Positions 38,001 to 50,434 of a stretch of 64,000 nt of DNA are shown here, one piece after another. Numbering within the stretch: position 1 is the stretch's first letter; each line of letters opens with the position of its first letter. The notes under the pieces are model-generated. The model saw only the letters and a program-made list of their open reading frames with translations, was not told the origin of the DNA and ran no database searches. The translations under genes and the position numbers were made by a program. The stretch is from Toxoplasma gondii ME49 (Eukaryota > Apicomplexa > Conoidasida > Eucoccidiorida > Sarcocystidae): NCBI RefSeq assembly GCF_000006565.2, contig NC_031478.1, forward strand, positions 4,736,212-4,800,211, read 5' to 3'.

Positions 38001-41000
38001 CAATCTTGCCCTGAATGGGCGCCATGCCGACGAATCGACTTTGGGAATGGTCTCAGGTCCAGCATTCTGCCCCCTCCATCCGGGTAAGGTGCTGACCACG
38101 CATACCCGTGCTCCACCAGCATTTGACCACCGCGTCACAGCGCAGCCTGCGATACAAAGCACCGCTTAACAGCTGCGAATGTTTAGTGCCGATCTCACGC
38201 ATTTCCTGGTCTGTGGTGTGTGTCAGTGCTCTGACGCGTTGTTGAGGCTGTGTGAGTCTGTTCGGTAGGAAACGCTGTGGGTAAAATCTTTGGAGTTTTC
38301 AGACTACACACGAATAGAAAATGCTTTTGCACTTCAGTCAACTCCCACCTCCCCATGATTGTTTGTGCTCCATTTTGACCTGCGCGGATTCAAAGTTTGC
38401 AAGGAAGACAATGTCGACTACAGTGGATACGACGTTCAGAAGATTGAAAGTGGAGACGTCGCTTCTGCGAAGGAGTGCCAGGCTCTGTGTGAAAAGCTCC
38501 CGGAGTGCTCCTTCTGGACCTGGGTCAGCTACAAACAAAACTGCTACCTCAAGAACTACTTCGCCCTAATTGGTCGTGATGCCGGACCGGCCGCTTCTGG
38601 AATGATATCCGGCCCGAAACGATGTGCTGCGGTCCCTCAAGGTAAACTGGCTCTCTCGGGGCCTCGTTTCACGCGAAACGGGACACCACTGTGCAGTAGC
38701 ATCGCTGCCGCCATCACGAAGTCATCTGGAGGCAATAGCGTGGCGAGGCAACAATGAGGCAGCGCACGACCACGTTGCCCGTGGTTTTAGCGTGCAAACA
38801 CTTCATCGGCAGGCCTCGCGACACTTCTTCTGCACGCCGGTGGAACGTTTCAGGAACAAATGACAGCAGCAAGACCTTCGCATCTAGGCTGACAGATCGA
38901 GATGTCAGATTGATGTGTCTTTGGTTGTTCGTTTGCAGCTTGTCACGAGTACAACGTAGACTATCGAGGACACGATGTGAAAAAGTTGGAATCTGGACAG
39001 GTATTCTCAGCGGACTCGTGCCGCGCGCTGTGCCAGGCTGACCAGAGCTGCCATTACTGGACATGGGTGCGGTCAACCAACAGCTGTTACCTGAAAGATC
39101 AATACGCTCCCCTCGGACGTGTTCAAGACTCCAGCACCTTCGGGATGGTTTCAGGCTCGAGACGCTGCGGCGAACAGTTTTCCGGTAGGTCGCTGACTAT
39201 GCGGGAGAGAGGTGACATTGAGTCTTCGGGACAACGATTGACCGTGCATAAAGGAACGAACTTGTGTGCGGCTGACTGTGGCAGGCTCCTGCTACGAGGT
39301 CGGCGTGGATTACTATGGATACGACATCGAAAAGCTGGAAACAGGGGAGGTGACAACCCCCTCAGCTTGTCAAGCTTTGTGCAAAAACCGCGCAGGCTGC
39401 TACTACTGGACATGGGTGCAGACGACGCAGAGCTGCTACCTCAAAAATCCATATGCGCTTCAAGGTTGGATGCGAGATAGCACAACGATGGACAAAATAT
39501 CTGGAGCGAAAGACTGTGTCCCTGTCCCTGCAAGTAAGCAAAAACTCGTGGCTCACCGGCAGGTTCACGGATTCCTCTCACATGCTCCATAAGAAATCAT
39601 TTGGAGGTGTGCTTGTTTTGTGCAGCTTGTCACGAGCTGGACGTGGATTACCGAGGGTTCGACATTCAAAAAATCGAGACGAATTCCGTCGCATCCTATG
39701 CCGACTGCCAGCAGCTCTGCGAAGCGAATGTGCAGTGCTTTTATTGGACATGGGTCAGCCAGAAGAAGAACTGCTACTTAAAGAACCAAGGGGCATTACT
39801 TGGTCGAACGCAAGATGCAGCGACCGCAGGTCTCGTCTCAGGACCGAAAACATGCACACCTCGTGGTAGGTCCGCAGACTGCATGCTGCCTTGTAGTTGT
39901 TTCGCTCTGGGCGAGTCAACCCAGCCTCAACTTAGGTGGCCTCCAGAGGTTCACCGGTAACGTAGTTGGCAACTGCTACGTTCGTGTATTCTCGCAGGGC
40001 AATGCTACGAGGTCGACGTGGATTACCACGGCTTCGACACCGAAAAAATCGAGACGGGGCAGGTGACATCAGCTGCGCTTTGCCACTACCACTGCGTCAC
40101 GGCTGCCCATTGCGCTTACTGGACCTGGGTCGGCCAGACAAGCAACTGCTACCTGAAGAGTAGCAATGCCCTTCTAGGGCGTGTTCAAGACTTCAGCTCT
40201 GTGGGAATGGTTTCTGGCCCCCGGATCTGCGCGCCTTCTGCTGGTACGTCTGCGCACCATGAGATGTTTGTTTCGCTTTACCATGTTCTTTGTAACTGCT
40301 TTACACCAACGCCCCCACATGTCTGCTTAAGATAGCTAAAACTTTGCCTGCGTGCTGCCCCGGGGACTGCAATGAGAGTGGGTTTCCATATGTTCTCTTT
40401 TCTGACAGGCTCCCTTGAGATTAACGTGGATTTCGTTGGCAACGACATCAAGTTAGTTGACGATGGCTCTGTTAAATCGTACCCCGATTGCCAGTATCTC
40501 TGCCAACAGTACTCAGACTGTCACTACTGGACGTACTACCAGGACAAAATGTCGTGTTTCTTGAAAAATGCGATGGCTCCCACTTCGCGACTCCCCAGAC
40601 AGTCTACAGTATCTGGACCCAAGTTCTTTGACGGCCCAGGCGTGCCTCCGCCTTCGCTGCCTGAGGAGCCACTGCAGCCATGCTTCCAGACCAACGTTGA
40701 ATTTATTGGTGTCGAACTCCAGTCCCTTGTCACCAACTTCGCAGCTCAGTGTCAATCGGCATGCCAGGCAAATGCTCTGTGTTCTTTCTTTACTTTTTAC
40801 CGCCTCGAACGCCGCTGCGTTCTCAAGAGCTCCGAGACCGGAAGGCCGCAGAGAGAACTACCTGTCGGTTTTGCGATATCGGGCATGAAATTCTGCAGCT
40901 CCAATGACAACCATGACTCTGGTCCGCAGTGCGCGGTCTATAATACAGAGTATGTCGGTCAAGAATGCGGTTCCCATGCTACAGCGAGTTCGGCACTCCA

Positions 41001-44000
41001 CTGCCAGGCGCTTTGCCAACAAAGCTCTGTGTGCAATTTCTTCACCTATCATTCACAGGATGGACGGTGTGTGCTTCAGCAGTTCGCCTCTTCTTCCGCA
41101 GAAATTCAGGCTGTGCCACGCGGTTTTGCAGTTTCGGCTACGAAATACTGTGAGGCTCCTGAGACTGATGCCCCTTCCTGCGCTGAACGGGATGCGGAAT
41201 ACCTTGGTAACACTCTCAGAACTGTCACAACCACATCGGCAACGGACTGCCAGGGGCTCTGCAAGGAAAATGTGCACTGCGATTTCTTCACATTCGACGG
41301 CCTGACAAGTGCATGCATTCTCAAGAAGGCGTATGCAGGAGGGGAAGACAAATTATACAACTGCCGAAACCTTTCGCGACGTCAGCTACGAAGGAATGCG
41401 CACCGTCCGAAAGTCATCCTGAATGTGCAGAAAACAATACGCTGTACTTGGGTATCGACACTGCCCCAGTAATCACTGCGGAGACTTCTTCAGAGTGCCA
41501 AAAACTTTGCCAGCAGTTCACCGACTGTGAGTACTTCACCTTTAGCACATCGGAAAAGCGATGCCGTCTCAGAAAATTGGAGAACGCAGGCTCGACGGTG
41601 CAGAAACTTCCTTTCCCTGGAATTGTGTCTGGGCCGAAGTACTGCAGTACCCCTATGGAACCATCCGGTGGCCACTACGCGGAAGTGGACGTGGAACTGA
41701 AGAACCACAACTTGCCTGCCTCACCTGTTGCGGCAGAAAATGCTACTGCATGCCTTGAAGCATGCAACGGTGAACCAGAGTGCCACTACTGGACATATTA
41801 CTCTACAGTTGACGAATCTATGGCCTGTCACCTCAAGGGCGCTGGTGCTCTGGAGGGGAAAGCGAGTTTGGCTGGAGCAGTTTCCGGTTCGAAGGATGTC
41901 GTCATTACTGTGGAGGTGGGGATTGAATATGTTGACGCAAATTTGCCGAAAGACCCACTCCGAGCACAGTCGCTACGAGAGTGCCAAGAAGCTTGTGCGA
42001 ACGTGCTCCAATGCAAATATTGGACGTTCTACCCTAGGCGATCCGTAAACTGTTACCTGAAGGACTTCACAGCAACAAATACAAAGAAAACCAATGTTAA
42101 CGCGGTTTCTGGAGGCAAGTACTCTATTAGAGGGATGGTACCGCGTAAGTACCTTGACGATCGAAGGTACGGAGCAGATCTTCTGTCCGGCCAAACTGTC
42201 GCATCAGCCGCGCTCACAGCCGCAAGCGCCAACGAATGCCAGAAACAAGCTCAGGCCAATCCAAAGAAACCGTTTTGGTCATGGAACAAGTTCGATCAGA
42301 CCTGCAACCTACATGGTGATGAAGTGCTGGGAAGCGAGACGTATGATTACGAGTGGGTCTCTGGGTACGCTGAAAGCCAAGACTCATCCTATCCAAGTAA
42401 GTTCTCATATAGTCTCTGATTGCTTTCCCAGGAGGTGATAGCAGTCACTTACCACTCGGCGTCTGTATTGGTGCAAGTGCCTGGAGAAGCGCAAACGTCT
42501 TGCGCCAGCTCAGTGGCAGAAGTCCCTCGTTCTCGTAGTATGTTCGGTACGCATACCCGTTCAAAATGACATCTTTCTTGACGAACGTCCTGTGTTGCGC
42601 TGACTTGTCTTAGGCGAAGCATACACTTACGGCAAAGGCATAGACTTGCTTCTGCTTGGCACATTCCAAATGACGACGGCTAGTTCACCGGAAGCTTGCG
42701 CCGAGATGTGCGCCGGCGTGGAACTCTGTCGCGTTGCGTCATTCACGAGAGCAGCCAGTGACGGGACGCCAAACTGTTTCCTCGGACGCCTGGGTGCACA
42801 AAGAGCTGTTGTTTCCAAGGACCAGGTCGTAGTCGCACAGCATAACCTCGTTCTGCAAGTGGGGAGGAAACCGACGACTGTATCCATTTCCGACCAGTCT
42901 GGCAGCACCTTGACCAAATGCATGAAGCTTTGTGGCCAAACTGAGACGTGCAAGCGGTGGTCAATTGATTTGTCCACCGGTATCTGCTCGCTCTACGCCC
43001 ACACAGAGGCTTGGACTGATAATGCGTCGTGTGTGACGGCGGATATTGGCATTTTGTTGGAAGAAATAGAGGAAGCTGGTAAGTAGCATACGCTCACCGC
43101 GAGATGGCCTGCTGTGACGAGGGGTGTCTTGGCTTCACATGTATGACATGGGATGAAAATCAGAAACGCGTCAGAACAACACGTGTTGCATGAGGCGTGA
43201 ATCTCTCTGTGCTTGCCGTACTCGGGACCCCACCCATGAATGCGCGGTTGAAACGCCATTGAGGTCACTCATGCAACCGTTTTTCGCAATTGTACGTTTG
43301 GTGAACGCAGTTTTGGTCGACACTGCGCTCCTTCCTGTGGCGGTCAACAAGGTCGTCAAGCCCGTAACCGACTGCGCTGTACAATGCCAGAAGAGCCACT
43401 GCCTTGCGTACTCATACGCTGTGGCTGGAGCGGGGGCCCGTGACGACGCTTGCTATTTTGGGTATATTGGCGACGGGGCAGATCTGCCGCGATTCACAAA
43501 AAGACAAAAGGGCAGCGTCCTGGTTCGCATGCAGAACCGTTTGATGATGACGGAGGTTGCCTTCGTCGGAGAACGCTCCACCTCAACAACGGAGCAGCTG
43601 GACACAGCTGTTGCTTGCGCGACAGCTTGCTCAACAGCAATGGATTGCAAAGCATGGACGTTCCGAGGAGATGAGAGCCGTTGCGAGTTATTCGCGAGCG
43701 TCTCGACTGGTGTCGCTGATTCCCCGCTCGTTGTGTCTGGCACCAAGCAGGCTGATGGCTCAGCCTTCGAGGCCTCACACGGTAAGACTCTGCCGGCAGC
43801 ATGACTGTGCCGGATGTGCTCAGAAGGCAGTGAGTAGGGAGTCGTGGCCTTCTTTGTCTGTCTCATGTGTTGCCACTGTTGCAGATGTAGTTTCTCATCG
43901 TATGCTCCAGCCGGTTCGATACATTTTCTGAACCACACGCTCCGCGTTTTGCTGATCCTATTCATCAGTCAAATTACAAACGGCGATTGCTACAAGGTTG

Positions 44001-45692
44001 ACAGACACGATACTTGCAAGGCAAACCGTTCAGAGCGAGACAGAGTGCGAGACACTCTGCACGAACACAGCAAACTGCGTTCAGTGGTCTACCACAACTC
44101 AAGACGATGACACCCTGGATTGTGTCGCTGGTGCGTGGAATGCCCTGCTCGAGCCCAACAACAACGCCCGCACGTCGGTAATAAGTTCAAGGTTCTTCAG
44201 GCCTTTCATGGAGCTCAAAGGCAAACCGATAAAAACTGATAATCCCGCATCACCGCCTGCAGACCCAGTGCAGCACTGCGTGGAACAGTGTGAATCACAC
44301 GTTGCTGATTGTCACGCATGGACAATGAAGATCACCGCGACCGGGGCCCAGTGTGAATACTTCACGGAGACTGTAAGAGTTGCCAGCACTACAAATCCTC
44401 TGGCGGTTTCCGGAAGCAAGGGAATTTCTGATGTTCAAGCACGAGGTGAGTGGATGTGACTGCTGCTCGGAATCCAGGAAGTTGTCGAGCTGTACCTGAA
44501 AGACGACGGAGAAACTGTCACATGGCAATACTGATTTTATGCCTCGCGATGCGAGATTGTGTTGGATGAGCGTTTTCTAGTTACCTCGTAGTCTTCAGAA
44601 GCATCCTTAGGATTTTGTGGCCAGCTTTGTGCCATCAGGACGCTGCACTCACCATGAAAGGGGACTGGTAATCTCACGGCTGCGGAATGGTGCATTTTCT
44701 GCTCAGCTGTGGTGTATGGCGCACACCAAGTGCCGGCAACGCAAGATCTGTCTGCGCCAACGGTCCTGGACTGCCAGAAAAAGTGTGAGGACGACGATTC
44801 GTGCCTGGCATGGTCGTATAAATATACAGAGACAATAGACGTGTGCAGGACGATACAGGATCCCGCATACGACCGCACCGCCGAAGCCGGAGCGATTGTA
44901 GTGGAACTCCATTACAGGTTTTTGCAGCCGTTCCAGGTTCTTGCCGGAGAACAAGAGGATATTATAGATACCGTCGAAGGCTCCGCGACGAAGAACGACC
45001 TGTGTGGATGCATGGCTGCATGCTTCGACAGGATCGAATGTGCTGCCTGGGCGCTAGAGCTGACTGAGGCAGGCTCGATCTGCACCCTTTACTCTGCGTT
45101 CAAGAAGGTGGAGGCGCCAGGACTTGTTATATCTGGCACTCGCCGTAATGCCACGTCGTGCGAGAGTGGTATAGCAGGTGAGAGTTGTGCTTGATGGTCT
45201 TCTAGTAATGGGGATCGATAGCAGGTAGCAACGCAAGCCGATGTAGACATATAGTTTTGATACGATGGCGAACCCGCCGGCCGACAGGTTGGAATACACC
45301 CTGACGGAGGGAGGAATACAAGCAAGGTGTTCGCATTGGGCGCGCGCAGGCGGTGTGCGATAGACGTCAATGCAGAGAGACTTCTGGCGTGCAACTTAGT
45401 AACTTCAGAACGCGTTGGAATACTGTCCGATATCCACTTCATTATCTTGTGTTGTTGCTATTGCTGTCTGTTCGCAGACCGCCTTCTCTTGGAAAATCCG
45501 ATCATGATTGAATCCGAGGGAACCTTAGATGAAGTTTTGAAGACTGCCACCTCTCAACATTCGTACACTGTTGGCGTTTCCCTGGTCACGCCAGCGCAGG
45601 AACCTCCGCAGTACAAGCAAGCCAAGGTTGTTTCCAGCAATGAAGTGTCTGACAGCGCGGTGGCCGTTGTGGTCAACTATGTCGCGCCGTAG
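34915..45692 (+). CDS. Secreted PAN/Apple-repeat protein, + copy (about 2,393 aa if the frame is restored)
   Basis: Exons: 34915-35024, 35142-35161, 35336-35596, 35820-36065, 36167-36415, 36560-36805, 36977-37225, 37363-37608, 37844-38083, 38396-38641, 38939-39184, 39285-39533, 39626-39865, 39998-40243, 40409-42396, 42614-43078, 43311-43781, 43969-44445, 44707-45177, 45478-45692. The signal peptide has core ATAVAGTAIALLSCS. Twelve single-domain exons follow, then the eight-domain exon, four two-domain exons and the tail, about 28 PAN modules. All internal exons except exon 15 are phase 1-1 and a multiple of three. Exons 3-7 have no counterpart in the - gene. Exon 15 lacks one base near 41,360, which puts a stop at 41,472 and would cut the product to about 1,385 residues. 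Either the gene is damaged or the base is a sequencing or assembly error. No anchor is visible, so secretion is likely; the target organelle is unknown. Confidence 0.82.
35336..37225 (+). other. Five PAN exons unique to the + gene
   Basis: Exons 35336-35596, 35820-36065, 36167-36415, 36560-36805 and 36977-37225 are phase 1-1 single modules. Conserved cores include FFWTW, YWSFV, FYFTW, FHWTW and YFWTW, with VSGPK or ISGPR ends. They lie between the diverged 5' end and the right repeat arm. The - gene goes straight from micro-exon 2 to the module matching 37,363, with only 340 bases of intron in between, too little to hide these exons. Confidence 0.85.
37365..45691 (+). repeat. Right arm of large inverted repeat
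   Basis: This is the reverse complement of 24,047-32,373 over about 8.33 kb, exons and introns alike. Outside the arm the upstream intron (37,226-37,362) is unlike the corresponding - strand intron. The downstream flank keeps only about 65% identity by eye over the first 45-50 bases and then drifts. The arms are separated by about 5.0 kb that holds both gene 5' ends and five exons unique to the + gene. Confidence 0.93.
41351..41361 (+). other. One-base deletion (frameshift) in exon 15 of the + PAN gene
   Basis: The + arm reads TTATACAACTGCC where the - arm, reverse-complemented, reads TTATACAAACTGCC. Loss of one A shifts the frame. The upstream frame runs on to a stop at 41,472, and the downstream frame is open to the exon end at 42,396. 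Nothing nearby looks like a compensating intron or a second indel; the extra C near 40,310 is in an intron. Confidence 0.9.
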
Positions 45693-48600
45693 CAGCTGTT
45701 CTGCCGCGGCGTCAATCATGCGTCGTGCAGAGTAACCATGTCTTCCTCGTCTTCTTCGAGGTTCGAACTTCATCTTTCTTGGTTTTGTAGCCGTATTACA
45801 TATAAATCGTTTTTTCTTCTGATGATAACTGGGAGTAGCTTATATGCACATCTACTTTGTCCTCTCTCACAAACAGATGAGCGTGTGATGGTTGTATCAG
45901 CGGCAGGCACTTCGACACTTACGTTACAACGTCAAGTGTAACATGTTTAGACATGCGGTCGGAGGCTCGTCACCCATGTACATCTGATTTTTATTGTCTT
46001 GAAACATCGACTTCCCACCAGTGAAAATCGTCGCTCTGTCGCAGCAACACTATTGAATCATTTTACAGGGCACTACGCCATTTTGGAGCGACATGAGGAC
46101 CCAGGGACTTCTGAGAAACATGATTATCACTTCAGTAGGTCGCGGTCCACCTCAGACTAGTGATAGAGACCCGAAAGATAAGAAGGCACCCTTAAACGGT
46201 TCGGTGTCTCTCACGCGAGATCAAACATAGGAATCCGGACAGCGGAAAAGTGTAGTGTAGGTACGTGTTGAAGACAGCTGGACCGCGTATCAGATATACA
46301 ATAACAGCACAAAGGTCGCTGACAACGCACGCCAAACTCATAAAGCGTCGTGTCTTATTGCTAAAAACATTCGGTCACACAAAATGAGGGGAGATGATAG
46401 TGCCAGCACTGTAACTGTCGGCAGAGATCCAGGTTTCCACGATTTCTTGACACAAACAGTTTTGCACGTTTCTGCGCCCGTCACCAAATCTTTCTGATGC
46501 TTGGTAGTTGAACGTCCAGTGATCTTCCGAGGCTTCCACCGGGTTTTATCATAGAAGAGCTCACTGTATTAGCTTCTCCGGTGGACTGAGGCTAAGAACA
46601 ACAAATGTTTTTATTAGTTGCGAAAGGCCACCTCACCAAAATTCAACGGGCTGCCCTGCACAGTTGCGAGCTCCTTGTTTGTGAGGAAGTGCAACATATT
46701 CGCGTTCGTGGAATCCGTGCAGAACCAGTAGAGTTGAGGGACCACTTTACAGCTCATCACACTGCGGATTCTGTGGCTCTGCGTTGATCATATCGTTGCG
46801 ATTTCACCTTGCATTAGAGGGTCTTCGGTGCTGTAGTGTTGTGCGATGCGAAAAACCGGGCAAAGCCAAGCATGGAGTTGCTCTTAAATGAACAAGGTAG
46901 ACCTGGGGCGGCACCCTGGATTTTGTGACGTCGCCGGTCAGCGGGAACGTGGCAATAACCCGCACCCAATAATCTCCAGGAAAACTGGCTAGGTACAGGT
47001 GCAGCAACACCGCCCAAGACTGAAGCACCGACCCTTCGGGTTTTGGGGGGGTCCTCTTAGGGGACAAACGAAAACCCACGGGTTCGTTTCTAGTACGCTA
47101 GCCCGATCCACTGACTTGTTCAACACTGCTGCGTGAATTCACATGCTCGAAGTGGCGACATTTGACGTACATGCCAGCCACGTGTTTTGCCACCCCAGCA
47201 CACCAGGTTTGTATTACTCGTTTCATTTTAGCTTTCCCTACACGAGGCACTTCGTTGAATCGCTCGAGCCCTGCCTTCTTCTACTAGAGGAGCCGCGGGC
47301 TAAGCGGTATCTGTTGTTGGCCGGATGGCGATCTACGCGGGTCTAAGGGTCACAACGGCGACGATGTGTGTATGACTTCGTCGAAGAAAAGATGGTGCAG
47401 TAAATCTGGGGCAACACATCTGAAAACGCACTCCCTTCGGTAGACGTGCTAATTCCCTTAGCGCCGACAAGCCAGCGGCGACGCACACTTTGTTTACTGT
47501 CGCCATTGTCATCTGACTTCTATCAGAATTTCACAAGTTCCCTTCATCTACAAAGTCACCGATTGGCGACTGTAGAATTCACGTATGACTAGTATCGGAA
47601 CTGGAAGCAGAGCCTCACCATCATACGCTCTTGCAACCGAGCGGTTTTAAAAGCACAGTCCGCTCGGCGATGGCATGAGACACTGGACTTTTGGGGGCTC
47701 AAAGCTTGTCGTAGTCACGGATACAACGCTAACAATGTTCTTCTTTATGTTCGTGTCCATAGGATTGAGAATTTGGTGAGGAGTTCCCCCGCCGATCCCA
47801 CAACAGCGGAACCTCGGTCTGCCTTGCAGTTTGTGAACATTCCCCGTTAATGGCTCCAGAGGTGCCCTTCAAATCGACCATTCGGCTGTGAATTAGCATC
47901 ACTCCAAGACGAACCTCAAGAACATATTGATAGCCCCGCGACTCAGTTGTTTCGCTTCATGTCGCATGTCAATCAACGCCTCTGGAGTGGAGCCGGCGAT
48001 CATGAAAAACAGCGTTATAGTACGAAGTGTATCGGGGTTGCCGCAGGTTGCACGTCAACTCTTTCGGCGACTCTGCACCGCCGCGGCTTGGCCTAAAATG
48101 TGCTACTCACAAGAATGCGCGAAGAAATCAAACACTAGTGTAAGCATCACCTAAGAATTTTTTACAGGAGGCAAACAGGCGTTGGCTTGCTAGCTACGCC
48201 TTCTTGCCAGGACGAGCAGTTGAAGGATCACCAGCGCAGCATGTCAGCCACACAGGTTTCGTGCGCCCGCTGCCCGCGCCAGGGGACAGGCAAGGCCAGA
48301 GCTCGACTCGCGCAGATGTTGCCAATTACAAGCCTCATGCGAATTAACGGAGGCCTGGTGCGCAACATCCGTGAGACGGCGGACAATCGACGTTAACTCT
48401 CTTGCCACTTCCCCCTCTATTTCCTGAAGGCTACAAAACTTCCAGTTTTCTGTCATTTTCGTGGCACTGAATGGTGCGCACACGTCTTCCCTTTTTGTTG
48501 AATTTTTCCGCATTGGCGTTGCTGGCTGGCCGACAGGAGCGGTTGGCTTTCTGATCTGTGGTATTCTCAAGCTGTGGTGTTGCAGTGTATTTGTTGGCAC

Positions 48601-50434
48601 GTACTCCTGCTGGCCTGAACCCGCTTTCCGGTTCTCCACAGTGGATCACTCCCTGGTAAGACGAGTTCTCATTCGAATCTCTCTAAGCAACTGGTTCGTC
48701 GTTTCATCGATCATTTCTTTCGACGATCAAACGCGAGATGCGTCAGATGCCGGCTCGAGGTTCTCCTCGGGTGTAGTTGAAGTGTTGCACTCCAACCATT
48801 GCTCGACAAGTGCTTGTTCATGTTGTAAAATGCGAAAGAGTCCGTCGGTGAGTCGAGCGCCTGAAATCGAACATAGAATTGATGGCTGTCAAGCAGATAC
48901 TTTGGGCCTTCCACGGGTATGGCTAGGGAGAACCGCAACTACGACGTCGTAGTAGCATTCATCCTTTGCCACTTCGCAATTACCCTGCCTCCACGTGTGG
49001 TCTGTCTGCTGAAGTGAGGGAAGGATCGTTTGCCGTCGGTCAATCTCTATTGCAGCCGTGTTCTGTCGACCTAGAAGACAACTGACCTGGAAAGCGTAGC
49101 CATTCAACCGCATTGGCACAGCGGGTGCCCAGCATTAAAGCGGAGCCGGTTTTCGCAGAGTAGGGGATGCACATCGCCGCAGTCCTCAGAGTCCTTGCGT
49201 TCATGCTACGGCCGTGCTAGTGCTTCCGCTTCTTCACTACAGAATTTGCATTTATTCGACAACGTTACATTTATTGCACAACTATGGGACAGTTTTCGCA
49301 GCGTGCACTATGGAGACGATGCAGCGTCACAGCCTCTTGCGTTGTCTTGCCTTCACATCGAAATGGGGCGTTTGCACTACATGATTGGGGAGGCTTTCAT
49401 ACGCTGTACTGGGGTAAAACGATGATTCGTCAACAAAAGCAACATTACACAAACCTTTGCCCCATTCAGCGGACGCGTAGGGTCCCAAGCTGCGCGTAAT
49501 ACTTTGGTGCACCGGATAACAGGCTGGCTTGTGGCCCTGTTATTCCGGGTCAGATTGGTGTGCTTCACATCATGCAGAAGAAATCGTTCTCCACGTTGAT
49601 GCGTGCGTCGCCTTCTCTCTTTGTCAGCATTCATTTGTTCTTTTGAACGGTTTGTCGATAGCGGTCTCTCAGCTATAGGGTGAACAAAAGACATCCAGTG
49701 GTTCACTTTTGTGGGGATACAGTGTTTATTGTTTGCTCTTGAATGGTCGCCTGAAAAATAAGTACTATGGAAAGTCTTCTCTTTCACCTGGCTCCATGAA
49801 GGCACAGTCCTCAAGGGCCTGACTTTCTCCCGCGAGTCACGACAGTCGTTTCCCAGTGTGGCACGTGTGATTGTCGTGACGTGCGTTCTGTTCACACCAT
49901 TAAATGTATTGTTCTACGATATGTTGCGGTCGCAGGTGCGCAGGCTTAGTGCGAGGCTGAATCCGGAGACATTTTCTCTTGTTTGGTGACGCAGCTTCCG
50001 ATGCCTGCGGCTGACTAGGGGGCGCGTGGGTACACTGCCGAGGAGAGCGGCTGAGTACGTATCTCGACTCGAATTTGGAGCGGAACGTGGTCTAGAAGCA
50101 GAAATCAACAAGGACGCGGGCCATCTTATCTGCAGTCCTTTCTGACAAAACATCCGCGTGTCTTCGGTACAAAGGCACTCGTGGATCACTCCCGAAAGAG
50201 CAGTTGCCTGTGGCTGTCCCTACGCGCCGGTTCCGTCGGGTGTCAGGAATCTGCTGAGCTCACCAAGCTTGTGACAAAAAATATTTATTGCTCCTGGCGC
50301 GGCCCTCCTGCATTGCTTCAGGATACTGCAGCGGTGTGTTGCACGTCAGTGTCACTCCCACCTGGCGGCCAATTTGGAAACCGCCCCGTTTTGTGTTAGA
50401 CACGAATCTGCGTGTGTTGTTCAACACCCAAGGC
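45693..50434. other. Region without a supported gene
   Basis: This lies downstream of the + PAN gene. The first 45-50 bases loosely match the 3' flank of the - copy. The rest has only short or unsupported frames on both strands (including ones near 46,600, 48,190, 48,460 and 49,380-49,895) without recognisable motifs or phase-consistent splice partners. It presumably includes the 3' UTR of the + PAN gene and the promoter and 5' UTR of the gene at 50,435. Confidence 0.5.

Noticed and set aside
40372..42419. Two separate overlapping genes of about 366 and 368 codons
   Set aside because: They are the two halves of exon 15 of the + PAN gene, split by the one-base deletion near 41,360. The - copy shows a single open exon.
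49377..49895. 172-codon - strand frame
   Set aside because: Its composition looks random, with no recognisable motif, domain or splice partner and no supporting neighbour.
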